Shown here: piece by piece, positions 12,256 through 21,455 of the stretch
Layout of the letters: every line of letters begins with the position of its first letter
How positions within the stretch are numbered: position 1 is the stretch's first letter
Assembly: GCF_014839805.1 (NCBI RefSeq)
Contig: NC_051118.1
Coordinates: 1,054,001-1,118,000, forward strand
From: Manduca sexta
Taxonomy: Eukaryota > Arthropoda > Insecta > Lepidoptera > Sphingidae
Length of the DNA: 64,000 nt
Direction of reading: 5' to 3'
Made by a program: the position numbers and the translations under genes
Notes under the pieces: generated by a model
Told to the model about the DNA's origin: nothing
The model's input: only the letters and a program-made list of their open reading frames with translations
Database searches by the model: none

Positions 12256-12948
12256 AGATCGCGATGTGGGTGTTACACCTGGGAAATAGACGTGATGCTG
12301 ATACACATGCATATTAACAGTTTAACAACTTGTACTTTTATGACGGAGCAATCGTAAAATAAAACCCATCTTTTTTATCATATTTCACTGACATTTTTAT
12401 CCCGGGAAATGTTTATACTGGAAAAGCAGACTAAAGTTAGTATACATATATGTACGATTTTCTTTTCTATACTTGTCATGTTGTGTGAATATAAACTTTT
12501 TATATGTGTATATTTGTATTTGTAAATACACATAAAAATTGGATGCAGTAATTGCGCCTCTGCTCGCCTCGGGATCTATTGCGTTCTATTATTAGTCCAG
12601 GCAGGGGGCCCGGGTAGAAAAATATGTCTAAAGCGCGACTCATTTTATTACTATCATCATCCATGGAAAGTTTGGCCTGCGAATCTTAAATACCTACTAT
12701 CTATAGATACTTACCCGGTCTTCAAGCACGATGGACACAAGAAACATTTCTAACGCCGCGTAGAGATACAATTTCTTTTGTTGGCAAAATATTTTTCCGT
12801 GGTTAACATTATAGCTGGCCTAGGAAAATAAACCTGCTATGGAGGCGCCACTTATGCTCTTTTATTTTATAAAATTATCAAATTAGTATTGTTTTTTACC
12901 AAAACATTACGTTATTTTTCCTAGTCAGGCAAAATTTTGATTGCATTG
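12256..12948. other. No gene; SINE tail remnants
   Basis: 12263-12300 continues the split SINE A. 12540-12600 holds a short family A-like tail (gtaattgcgcctctgct). The rest shows no exon or repeat I can name. Confidence 0.4.
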
Positions 12949-12956
12949 CTATAGAT

Positions 12957-13205
12957 CAGGGGTGGCCAACCTTGGTAAGACCTAAGATCTATTTTTCACT
13001 GATGATACTCTGTGCGATCTACCAAGTTACATACATCTTGAAATCTTAAATGAAACAACATAGTTCAGTACACAATTTATTATTATTTTGATTAAAAAAT
13101 GATACAAGACGATGCGTGCAGCAGTTAGTGATTAGGTATGTTGCGCGGTCTGTTCTACGTATTTATATTTTTGCTTTGCCACGATCGACCGGTTGGCCAC
13201 CCCTG
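12957..13205. mobile_element. hAT-type MITE, 249 bp
   Basis: Terminal inverted repeats CAGGGGTGGCCAAC and GTTGGCCACCCCTG are flanked by the perfect 8-bp duplication CTATAGAT (12949-12956 and 13206-13213). The CAGGGGTGG terminus and 8-bp duplication are typical of hAT elements. No coding capacity. Confidence 0.88.
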
Positions 13206-13213
13206 CTATAGAT

Positions 13214-14380
13214 CAATAGATTTCCCATAAACTTTACCAACATATTATAATATATCTCATCGTGCTATAGCGTCTCTCTCTCTCTCTTATCCGTGTTATA
13301 TAATACAGTTTAAAAAGACGCTTGTTTTTAAAATATACTTACCTAATAAATTAATATGCATGTTAAAATGATTTGCATAAATTATACACGCTGCGAAATA
13401 AAATTTGCAATTATTTCACATAGCCATCTGATATAACAAAAAATAGTATATTTATACAAGCTACAAGTCGTGGCTTAGACTTAATTCTTAATCAAAAATA
13501 CAAACTAATCTGTAACACAATTATCAGTAATTCTAGTACATCAAGTGACGAATGATAAAATAAAAATCTTTACTATAAGAAAACATAATATATTACTAAG
13601 CCAAAGACAATACTTCGCAACATGTAAAATAACTTTAATTATTTGGTTTTCAAACAGGCAAAAAAATCTTTAATTTATTAATTTTACAGAATGCGATCAC
13701 GTAGTTGTGTCGAAGTACCGCCGCGTAGGTACAGACTTTATTTGAAAAAAATATTATTTCGTATTTTTTGTCTCTTGAAAACCCTATATAATATTGCTTT
13801 CACAACTATTAAGTAAATTTTATTTGACAGTTATTAAACAGCTAATGTAGGTAGTATTCATTCGGTTACCATTTATTTGGAGGCATAGGTTGTAGTGTGA
13901 CTTTTGTAATTGATCGGTTTATACATTTATGTGACGCGTAGCATTTATCAAGAAGTTGTGAAACAGGTCCTTATTTATAATAATAATAAAGAAGGCAGTT
14001 TTTATTCCCTATTTGCCGTTTTCAGTAAACGACACCAATCACTTTTTTCGATCGATAACGAAAATCAATAAAAAGGAATTTTCTGGTTCGGATTAAAGAT
14101 AAAAAGTGGGATCAAATATTAAAACTGGCCGTGTAAGGCTTAAAATAAAATATATATGTGCATATGTCAACATTATTTCGTGTTTCAAAATCTTGGTGAT
14201 GGTAGGTCCTATTTTACCTCTTGCCACTACAGCAACATCTCAACGTATTAAATAAAATAAATTATACAAAATTCGACATATTAATAATATAAAAAAACGT
14301 TAAATTTATACAATATATTCTGCAATAACACTTTTTACGAAAACTTGATGTTGAACAAATAAGCTTTTAATAGACGATTA
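13214..14380. other. No gene; (TC)n microsatellite
   Basis: A short (TC)n tract lies near 13270-13287. The rest is A/T-rich DNA up to the target site of the LTR retrotransposon, with no supported gene. Confidence 0.4.
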
Positions 14381-14384
14381 CGTG

Positions 14385-14614
14385 TGTTAGATACATCATA
14401 CTTGTTTAATAATTTATTGTGAATGATGTTACTTTTGTGGGTATTTGTATATTAATATAAATGAGAGTAATGTCGGTATTTTGAAATAAGAGTTGATTTT
14501 ATACTTGTTGTTGGAACAGATTGTCAGTTATGTCTAAGCTATCGAAGAGGAAACATTAAAAGTGATCGCTGTGAAATATAAGTGTTTTCTTGAAGAAATT
14601 ATACTATCCTTACA
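14385..14614 (+). repeat. 5' LTR of retrotransposon 1
   Basis: 230 bp from TGTTAGATAC to ATCCTTACA. Matches 20002-20231 base for base as far as I can read, at a constant offset of 5617. Confidence 0.92.
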
Positions 14615-14630
14615 TCTCAGAAGTGGGATT
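14615..14630 (+). promoter_or_regulatory. Candidate primer-binding site, tRNA-Leu-like
   Basis: TCTCAGAAGTGGGATT directly follows the 5' LTR. Its last 14 bases equal the complement of the acceptor/T-arm end of insect tRNA-Leu as I remember it (…AATCCCACTTCTGA…), displaced about 5 nt from the CCA end. The alternative is a TGG-starting site at 14624. The tRNA sequence is from memory and unverified. Confidence 0.5.
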
Positions 14631-14719
14631 AACTCTGAATAACTGCATAATATCTTTGTGCAGACGCTCACATTACAACGTTTTATCGTTTATATTTGTA
14701 CTACAATACACGGAGCATA

Positions 14720-16969
14720 ATGGAAAGCGGCCAGAAAACACCTGATATGGCCAAAAATTGTTGTGATTCGCGTTCAAGCAAAAGGAAATATCAAGAACGT
14801 GACAATGAAACGTCTGATATGGATCGTCGAAAGGAGAAGAGAAAGCGTACCAGGGATAGCTCTGGGAGCGAGATAATGGCCAGAATGTCGTCAGCAAGAA
14901 GAAGCCGTACCAACGTTTCTGAGCGCCATGATTCTAGATGTCGGCGTCGACACAGGAGTTCGAGCAGCTCTACCCGACATCGTGAAGAGCATCGGCGACA
15001 CCGCACTCGTGACAGTAGTCCGCGTAGGCGGTCTCGCCGAAGTGAAGCACGCGCGAGCAGTGGCTCAAGAACGACGCGTCAACGACCCAGCTCACCGGTA
15101 AGACGTTCCAATAATAGTACAGACAATATGACTTATTTACTTTTGACTGAATTGATGAATAGTTTTGTAAATAATAGTCGACATGAGGGTAACAAGTTTC
15201 CGTTGTTAGGAAATGTTATTCCAGACTTTGATCCGATGGTAAAAGGACAGACTATACAAATGTGGCTGAATAAGGTTGACGAATGTGCAAAATTGTACAA
15301 GTGGGGTGATGATCAAATCATACACTACGCTTTGCCAAAATTGGTAGGTGTAGCGAAAACCTGGTACCAGACGCTACCTACCATGTCGTTTTCGTGGCTA
15401 GAGTGGAAAAATAAGTTGACTGAGTCATTTCCTTGCAGTGAAGATTACGCGGAGATGTTAACGGAAATGTTATCAAAACGAGTTAAATACAATGACTTGT
15501 TAGAACTATATTATTACGAAAAGATTAGGTTACTAAATCGCTGTGATATTAAGGGGACACGGGCCGTAGATTGCTTACTGTACGGTATCGAGGATCGATC
15601 ACTAAGGTTAGGTGCTAAGGCATTGAATTGTCAGGAACCCGAGCAAGTCTTAAAATATTTTCAGTCTACTAGACAACAATTGCGTGATATAGATAAGCCA
15701 CGATTCAATGATAAAAAGATTAGTACTTTATCGAGTAGTTCAAATGTTAAATCTGTTAACAATGACACAAAAGTTAAAGGTGCAAGTGGTGCGATAGTTT
15801 GTTACAATTGTAATGAACCCGGTCACTTTAGTTTCAGATGTACGAAAAGGATATTGAAATGTAACATATGCAATAGATTAGGACATACGACCATAAACTG
15901 CACAAAACTACCCTCGGATATTAGCAAAGGTGGTAAAACAAATGAAAAAGATATATTACGGGTAGACACGGAAAACGTTGTCGGTAATAATGATAAATAT
16001 ACAATGCAGGTAAAACTTAATGGACATTCTATTTTAGGATTTGTGGATCTAGGTAGCCAATGCACTTTAATCAGGTATAGCGATGCTAAAGATTTAGGGA
16101 TTTCGTGGTCTGATTCTAATCTACCCACTATGAGGGGTATAGGCAGTAACATTGTTTTACCATTAGGATGTGCTACTGTTGTTGTACAAATTCAGAATAT
16201 TTTAGAAAAGATCGAAGCGTTAATCGTGGAAGATAATGTTATCAAGTATCCTATATTGATCGAGCATAGTTTTACAGAGAAGCCAGGTATTGTAATAACG
16301 AAAACTTATGATTCTTTAATATTTACACGTGAAACACGTGAGAGATTTTACCTTACATCAGTTTCAAACGTTTCTATACAGCCCAAACAGATGTGCCTTG
16401 TTAGAACTGTTTGCCCTATAGATTTTTGCGGAACTGTATACGTGCGAGGATCACTTCGTGGAAAACCTGGTTATGAATACTACCTTATGCCAGGTGAATA
16501 TGAAATAGTAGGAGGTCAGGGTATTTTGGTTATTCAAAATTTATCTGATAATGTAATTGTTATAACAGCAGACTCTTTGATAACACGTGCTCTTAGTTCA
16601 AATAATTGTATGGATATTAATGTTTTATGTGTGGATGATGATCAGTATTGCACTGAACTTAACTATGACCCCAATTTATCTTTCGCTGAATTAAATCAAT
16701 TAAAGGAGCTGTTGATTAGGTATAAAGAGTGTTTTTCGACTAACTTAAAGGATTTAGGGTTTACAAATATAGTAAAAATGGAAATCGAGTTAACGGATAA
16801 TAAACCGGTTGTCTATCGGCCGTACAGGCTTTCGTACTCAGAGCGACAGTTAGTGCGATCAATGGTCGAGGATATGATAGAAGCAGATATTGTTTGTGAG
16901 TCTAATTCCCAGTATGCAAGTCCAATATTACTTGTGAAGAAGAAAACAGGCGAAAAAGGTTGTGTGTAG
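14720..16969 (+). CDS. Gag and protease (plus start of RT) of retrotransposon 1
   Basis: Gag coats the RNA genome and the protease would process the polyprotein. The ATG at 14720 is chosen; the open frame reaches back to 14696 without a better start. Residues ~1-140 are extremely rich in Arg and Ser (RRHRSSSSSTRHR, RTRDSSPRRRSRR), like a splicing-factor RS domain. Two CCHC knuckles follow (CYNCNEPGHFSFRC and CNICNRLGHTTINC, near 15802-15900). The protease site reads FVDLGSQCTLI near 16038, with Leu where D-[ST]-G is usual. The frame runs into the RT N-terminal region (YRPYRLSYSERQ) and stops at 16969, just after an A5 run at 16953-16957, where the reading frame changes. Confidence 0.85.
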   Translation: MESGQKTPDMAKNCCDSRSSKRKYQERDNETSDMDRRKEKRKRTRDSSGSEIMARMSSARRSRTNVSERHDSRCRRRHRSSSSSTRHREEHRRHRTRDSSPRRRSRRSEARASSGSRTTRQRPSSPVRRSNNSTDNMTYLLLTELMNSFVNNSRHEGNKFPLLGNVIPDFDPMVKGQTIQMWLNKVDECAKLYKWGDDQIIHYALPKLVGVAKTWYQTLPTMSFSWLEWKNKLTESFPCSEDYAEMLTEMLSKRVKYNDLLELYYYEKIRLLNRCDIKGTRAVDCLLYGIEDRSLRLGAKALNCQEPEQVLKYFQSTRQQLRDIDKPRFNDKKISTLSSSSNVKSVNNDTKVKGASGAIVCYNCNEPGHFSFRCTKRILKCNICNRLGHTTINCTKLPSDISKGGKTNEKDILRVDTENVVGNNDKYTMQVKLNGHSILGFVDLGSQCTLIRYSDAKDLGISWSDSNLPTMRGIGSNIVLPLGCATVVVQIQNILEKIEALIVEDNVIKYPILIEHSFTEKPGIVITKTYDSLIFTRETRERFYLTSVSNVSIQPKQMCLVRTVCPIDFCGTVYVRGSLRGKPGYEYYLMPGEYEIVGGQGILVIQNLSDNVIVITADSLITRALSSNNCMDINVLCVDDDQYCTELNYDPNLSFAELNQLKELLIRYKECFSTNLKDLGFTNIVKMEIELTDNKPVVYRPYRLSYSERQLVRSMVEDMIEADIVCESNSQYASPILLVKKKTGEKGCV

Positions 16970-17619
16970 ACTACAGAGCACTAAACGCTAAAACAAGGAA
17001 GGAACACTATCCTCTACCATTAATCGACGACCAATTAGATATGTTGGCAGGAAACTCTTTATTCATCTCACTTGATTGCGCATCTGGTTACTACCAAATA
17101 CCGATAGCGGATAGTTCTCAAGAAAAGACTGCTTTCGTTATGCCATTCGGTTTGGCCAATGTGCCGTCTATATTTCAAAGAACCATGAACAAGATTTTAT
17201 CAAGATCTAAAGTCGATTACGCAATAATATTCATGGACGATATACTTATACCTGCCAGATCTTTTGGTCAAGGACTTGAGCGTTTGGAGAAGGTATTACA
17301 ATTACTGTCTGAAGCAGGGCTTACATTGAAGCTTAAAAAGTGCAATTTCTTCTACAAAGAAATCGATTTCCTAGGATTTCAAGTTAGTGGTGAGGGCATA
17401 CGACCAGGATCGCATAAAATTTTAGCTGTCTCTAATTTTCCAGTACCCAGAAATGTACACGATGTTAGGCGATTCATTGGACTCGCTAGTTTCTTTAGGC
17501 GTTTTATTAAAGATTTCGCTCTAATAGCGCGCCCTCTTACCGATTTATTAAAATCAAATTTTATATGGAAGTGGAACGATGAACATTTTAGTGCATTTAA
17601 CACTTTGAAACAAAATTAG
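16960..17619 (+). CDS. Reverse transcriptase segment of retrotransposon 1
   Basis: Encodes the RT palm and thumb in a different frame from the preceding segment. Visible motifs are CVDYRALN, YPLPLIDD, LDCASGYYQI, MPFGLANVPS, the catalytic IIFMDDIL (FMDD box near 17233), FLGFQVS and RFIGLASFFRRFI. There is no start codon of its own; it is the continuation of pol after a one-base frame change. It closes at a TAG at 17617-17619 directly after an A4 run (17612-17615), where the frame changes again. Confidence 0.85.
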   Translation: MCVDYRALNAKTRKEHYPLPLIDDQLDMLAGNSLFISLDCASGYYQIPIADSSQEKTAFVMPFGLANVPSIFQRTMNKILSRSKVDYAIIFMDDILIPARSFGQGLERLEKVLQLLSEAGLTLKLKKCNFFYKEIDFLGFQVSGEGIRPGSHKILAVSNFPVPRNVHDVRRFIGLASFFRRFIKDFALIARPLTDLLKSNFIWKWNDEHFSAFNTLKQN

Positions 17620-17633
17620 CTGAACGTCCTATT

Positions 17634-19409
17634 TTGGCATTATATGATGTCAAACTAGAGACTGAGTTGCACACTGATGCTTCTAAATTAGGAGTCGCTG
17701 GCATTTTAATGCAGAGACACTGCGATGGATCACTTAGGCCCGTGGCATATTACAGTCGGAAGACAAACGTAGATGAGCAAAAATTGCATTCATTTGAATT
17801 GGAAACTTTAGCTGTGATAGCTTCGTTGAAACGTTTTCGTGTTTATTTGCTAGGATTAAAATTTAAAATCATCACCGATTGTAATGCGTTACGTACAACA
17901 TTAACAAAGCGAGACCTCATCCCTAGGATATCTCGATGGTGGGTGCAGTTTCAGGAGTTCGATTGTGAAATCGTGTATAGGGCTGGAACACGTATGTTAC
18001 ATGTGGACGCTCTTAGTAGAGCTCCTGTAACTGAGCCGGTTGCAGATGATGATGAGACACATTTTCTTGACGTTTTAAATATTAACACGGAAGATTGGAT
18101 TTCCACTGTGCAGAGTAATGATGACGAAATAAACAGAATTAGAGACATTTTACGTGACAAAAATACGAGTATTATATCAGATATTTACAAAAACTACCAA
18201 TTAAGAGGGAATAACGTATTTAGAATTGTCGGTGATAAACAGAAATGGGTAGTACCAAGAGCAGTAAGGTGGCAGATACTTAGAATGAACCACGACGAGG
18301 TAGGCCATTTTGGCTATGAGAAAACGTTGAACCGAATCCGCGAAATATTTTGGTTTCCTAAAATGCGACGCTTTCTTAAGAAGTATGTGTCCGCATGTCT
18401 TCAATGTGCACATCATAAGGCCCCGAGTGGCTGCAAGGAAGGTATGCTACATCCAATACCAAAAATAGACACCCCGTTTCATACACTTCATGCCGATTAT
18501 TTAGGTCCATTTGTTCGATCAAAGAGAGGCAACACATATATTCTAGCTATTATTGATTCTTTTACGAAATTTATTAATATTAAAGCCGTACGGGATACTA
18601 AAAGCACAACAGCGATAAGAGTATTTAAAGAATATTTCAGTAATTTTGGAACCCCATCACGGCTAATTACTGACCAGGGTACCTATTTTACCAGCGCAAA
18701 GTTCAAATCTTTTATAACGAGTTCAAACATTAAACATATCCTTAACGCTGTTGCCACCCCAAGAGCGAATGGTCAAATAGAGCGTTACAATCGAACCATA
18801 TTAGATGCCTTAAGTACAAAGTGTCATGGTAAAGGTGATAATATCTGGGACGAATATGTCGGCGATATTCAACTAGGCATGAATACAACTATGAATAAAG
18901 CTACAGGTAAAAGTCCTTCCGAGTTGTTATTTGGTTTTAAGGTGTTGAATTCTTCCGAAAATATGATTAACGAGGTATTAAATGAAATAATTACTCGCGT
19001 TACTGATGATGATTTGGCAGAAGTAAGATCAGCAGCAAAGCTCAGGATTGAGAAACAACAACAATATTCTAAAAAACTGTTTGATAAACGAAGAAAGAAT
19101 GTAACATCGTATAATATTGGAGATCTTGTTAGAGTTGAACGGACGATAATTGATAAAGAGCACATAGGTAAATCGAAAAAACTTATAGCCAAATTTCATG
19201 GTCCATACTGCATTATAAAAATTTTGGATAACGATAGATTCCTGATTGAAGACACTCCCTTGAGTAGAAGAGGTAATAAGAAATATCAAAACGTTGTATC
19301 GGTAGACAAGATTCACCCTTGGCTTAGCTATAAGGATATGACCAGTGAAAGTAGCGAAAACGACAATAGCGGCGACGAAATATTAGAATGTAATGAGAAT
19401 GATAAGTAA
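17634..19409 (+). CDS. RNase H and integrase of retrotransposon 1
   Basis: Begins in the RT-RNase H connection. RNase H motifs are LHTDASKLGVAGIL, LETLAV and ITDCNAL. Integrase has an HHCC zinc finger (HDEVGH…CLQCAHH near 18290-18420) and catalytic D, D, E in HADYLGPF, LITDQGTYF and ANGQIERYN. The C-terminus ends with an acidic tail (SSENDNSGDEILE). Intact from here to the stop. Its true start is upstream across the A-run break, so the listed start is only where the frame opens. Confidence 0.87.
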   Translation: MALYDVKLETELHTDASKLGVAGILMQRHCDGSLRPVAYYSRKTNVDEQKLHSFELETLAVIASLKRFRVYLLGLKFKIITDCNALRTTLTKRDLIPRISRWWVQFQEFDCEIVYRAGTRMLHVDALSRAPVTEPVADDDETHFLDVLNINTEDWISTVQSNDDEINRIRDILRDKNTSIISDIYKNYQLRGNNVFRIVGDKQKWVVPRAVRWQILRMNHDEVGHFGYEKTLNRIREIFWFPKMRRFLKKYVSACLQCAHHKAPSGCKEGMLHPIPKIDTPFHTLHADYLGPFVRSKRGNTYILAIIDSFTKFINIKAVRDTKSTTAIRVFKEYFSNFGTPSRLITDQGTYFTSAKFKSFITSSNIKHILNAVATPRANGQIERYNRTILDALSTKCHGKGDNIWDEYVGDIQLGMNTTMNKATGKSPSELLFGFKVLNSSENMINEVLNEIITRVTDDDLAEVRSAAKLRIEKQQQYSKKLFDKRRKNVTSYNIGDLVRVERTIIDKEHIGKSKKLIAKFHGPYCIIKILDNDRFLIEDTPLSRRGNKKYQNVVSVDKIHPWLSYKDMTSESSENDNSGDEILECNENDK

Positions 19410-19606
19410 AATAATAGTTCGCCTTAGATGGTAATTAAAGTGAAAGATTGATTGATGCATGTTAAGTTAATTTGTGATAAATGATTTGTGAAAAATGAAT
19501 AAATGGATTTGGTAATGTAAATTAAATAACTTTGTAATCACCGCATATGATATAACTGAATTCGACTAGAGTTGACCTACGACATAAAACAAGACGAATT
19601 ATGAAT

Positions 19607-19905
19607 GGTCAGTGCAGATGGTGAATAGTGCCAAGAAATTGGCATTGCATAGATGACCGCAGATACGAACATAATTACATTGCATTGGTCAGTGCAGATA
19701 GCGAATGGTGCCAAGTAATTGGCATCGCACAGATGACCATTCACCACACTACACATCAACATTGGTCAGTGCAGATAGCGAATGGTGCCAAGTAATTGGC
19801 ATCGCACAGATGACCATTCACCACACTACATAGCATACACTCACACTGCTCGGTGCGGAAAGCAAATGGTGCGAATCATTTGACATTGTACATACAAGTG
19901 ATGAT
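19607..19905 (+). repeat. ~78-bp tandem repeats with hairpins in retrotransposon 1 3' region
   Basis: Three clear units start at 19607, 19687 and 19764, with a degenerate fourth near 19850. Each contains TGCCAAGTAATTGGCA, a perfect 6-bp stem with a 4-base loop. Units 2 and 3 add an outer GAATGGT…ACCATTC pair. They lie after the integrase stop and before the 3' LTR. Confidence 0.8.
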
Positions 19906-19988
19906 TCTATTGGATTATGATGAAAAGAATTTGTATGATTTTATATCATCCCCAAGTATTCCGGCTGAGTGAGGGGACTCACTCGAAA

Positions 19989-20001
19989 AGGATGGCCGAG
20001 C
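19989..20001 (+). promoter_or_regulatory. Motif abutting 3' LTR (PPT position), tRNA-Leu 5'-like
   Basis: AGGATGGCCGAGC directly precedes the 3' LTR where a polypurine tract is expected. It equals the acceptor/D-arm start of tRNA-Leu (GTCAGGATGGCCGAGC…) as I remember it. Retrotransposon 2 has AGGATGGACGACT at the same place. Confidence 0.5.
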
Positions 20002-20231
20002 TGTTAGATACATCATACTTGTTTAATAATTTATTGTGAATGATGTTACTTTTGTGGGTATTTGTATATTAATATAAATGAGAGTAATGTCGGTATTTTG
20101 AAATAAGAGTTGATTTTATACTTGTTGTTGGAACAGATTGTCAGTTATGTCTAAGCTATCGAAGAGGAAACATTAAAAGTGATCGCTGTGAAATATAAGT
20201 GTTTTCTTGAAGAAATTATACTATCCTTACA
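20002..20231 (+). repeat. 3' LTR of retrotransposon 1
   Basis: 230 bp, same sequence as the 5' LTR. Followed by the CGTG duplication and then unique DNA leading to the lipase promoter region. Confidence 0.92.
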
Positions 20232-20424
20232 CGTGATCATATTATCTACTCAATTAATTATAATTATTCAAACAGACAACCATGCATTGAACCTGTCAAT
20301 TTAGTTCATAAATCATTAAAGATAATTAAACAGCTCTCATATTTGTGTCGTCATTGCGATAATGTATTTTATTATTACATTATCCGTAACGGTAGCTAGA
20401 GCATTTGTGCAAACTGTCCCGCGA

Positions 20425-20451
20425 TATATAAAGAGATGCGCAATTCTTCAG
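20425..20451 (+). promoter_or_regulatory. Candidate lipase core promoter (TATA plus initiator)
   Basis: TATATAAAG at 20425-20433 is followed about 25 bp later by TCAG (A at 20450), an arthropod initiator-like start. A transcript from here would reach a donor GTAAGT at 20661 and could join an acceptor at 21447, eight bases before the lipase ATG. This fits a non-coding first exon at 20450-20660. Not proven by sequence alone. Confidence 0.42.
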
Positions 20452-21455
20452 ACATATCCTTATTATAATAACGCTACTTTGAACTCAGCTGTCAAAAAAT
20501 AATATAATAATTTACAATTGTACTGTCTTGTTAGTGTCTTTTATGAAAGTCGCCGTTATTAATATATTTGCTAAGATTGTCATTCTTTTTGACATCTAGT
20601 TTTTCTCTAAACTTTTTACATACATAAGACAGTTTGGCTGAGACTTAAAGTAAATTTTAGGTAAGTAGATATTCTCTTATTTAACAAATTTTAGTGTATT
20701 TTTAAACTTTTAATAAGTTTAATCTCTATGAATGTGTAAGTTGGTGTTCTTCTTTGTCCATGTCTTGTCTTTGCCTTTGTCTGTTAGTTCTTACCTCGTT
20801 AGTTTTGTTCGTTTAATCATTCAGAGTTTATTTATTTATTTACTAGTTACACCAACGACATGTCACAATGCAATATAACGATATTTAAATATATAGGAAT
20901 TTTCACAGTAGGAAATGCCTTTACAGGTGTATACAACATTTAGGTGTTTCAGAGCAAGAAGAAGAAAAATTATAAGAAATATTGCACGATAACAGTATAC
21001 ATTGAATGTTTACGATAATAACACTACTTACATTCATACAATAACGTTAATAAATAGTAATGATCACAAATATTTAATTTAATTTAATTTCATAACATAA
21101 AATAATACAAGTTAATTCAAAATTGTGTGTTGAGTTGAATACGCATTTTTTTGAAGGTTTCTATGTTAAAAAAAAATCACACTCCACTGCACGAAATTGT
21201 AAATTGAGCAGTAAGATAGAACTTCGGTTGACGAGAGATTTTTATCCTTCGGCTCTCTAAATTATGTTATCTACATAACTATGCCGGCATGTTTGGAACT
21301 GTATATGGGGGAGCGTAACGGTTGTTATGGAGGTAAGTACAAAGTTGTTTACGACCGGCCGCCTGCCTAACTTCAATCCCCATCTAACTCCTTTCCAGAG
21401 TTCCGCTTAACTCTATCTTGCGTTTATTTATATTTTTACCTCACCAGGCTTCACC

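Larger units (their letters stand above)
14385..20231 (+). mobile_element. LTR retrotransposon 1 (Ty3/gypsy type)
   Basis: A full-length 5.85 kb element with 230-bp direct LTRs that I find identical by eye, TG…CA ends and a 4-bp target duplication CGTG (14381-14384 and 20232-20235). Domain order is Gag with two zinc knuckles, aspartic protease, reverse transcriptase, RNase H, integrase. RT before integrase defines Ty3/gypsy. There is no envelope frame. The pol frame is interrupted twice, both times at runs of A. The primer-site resemblance to tRNA-Leu suggests an mdg3-like lineage, which I infer and have not tested. It lies upstream of, and in the same orientation as, the lipase gene. Confidence 0.93.

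Noticed and set aside
14385..20231. Endogenous retrovirus with envelope
   Set aside because: No frame follows integrase before the 3' LTR. The space holds only tandem repeats. The same is true of element 2.
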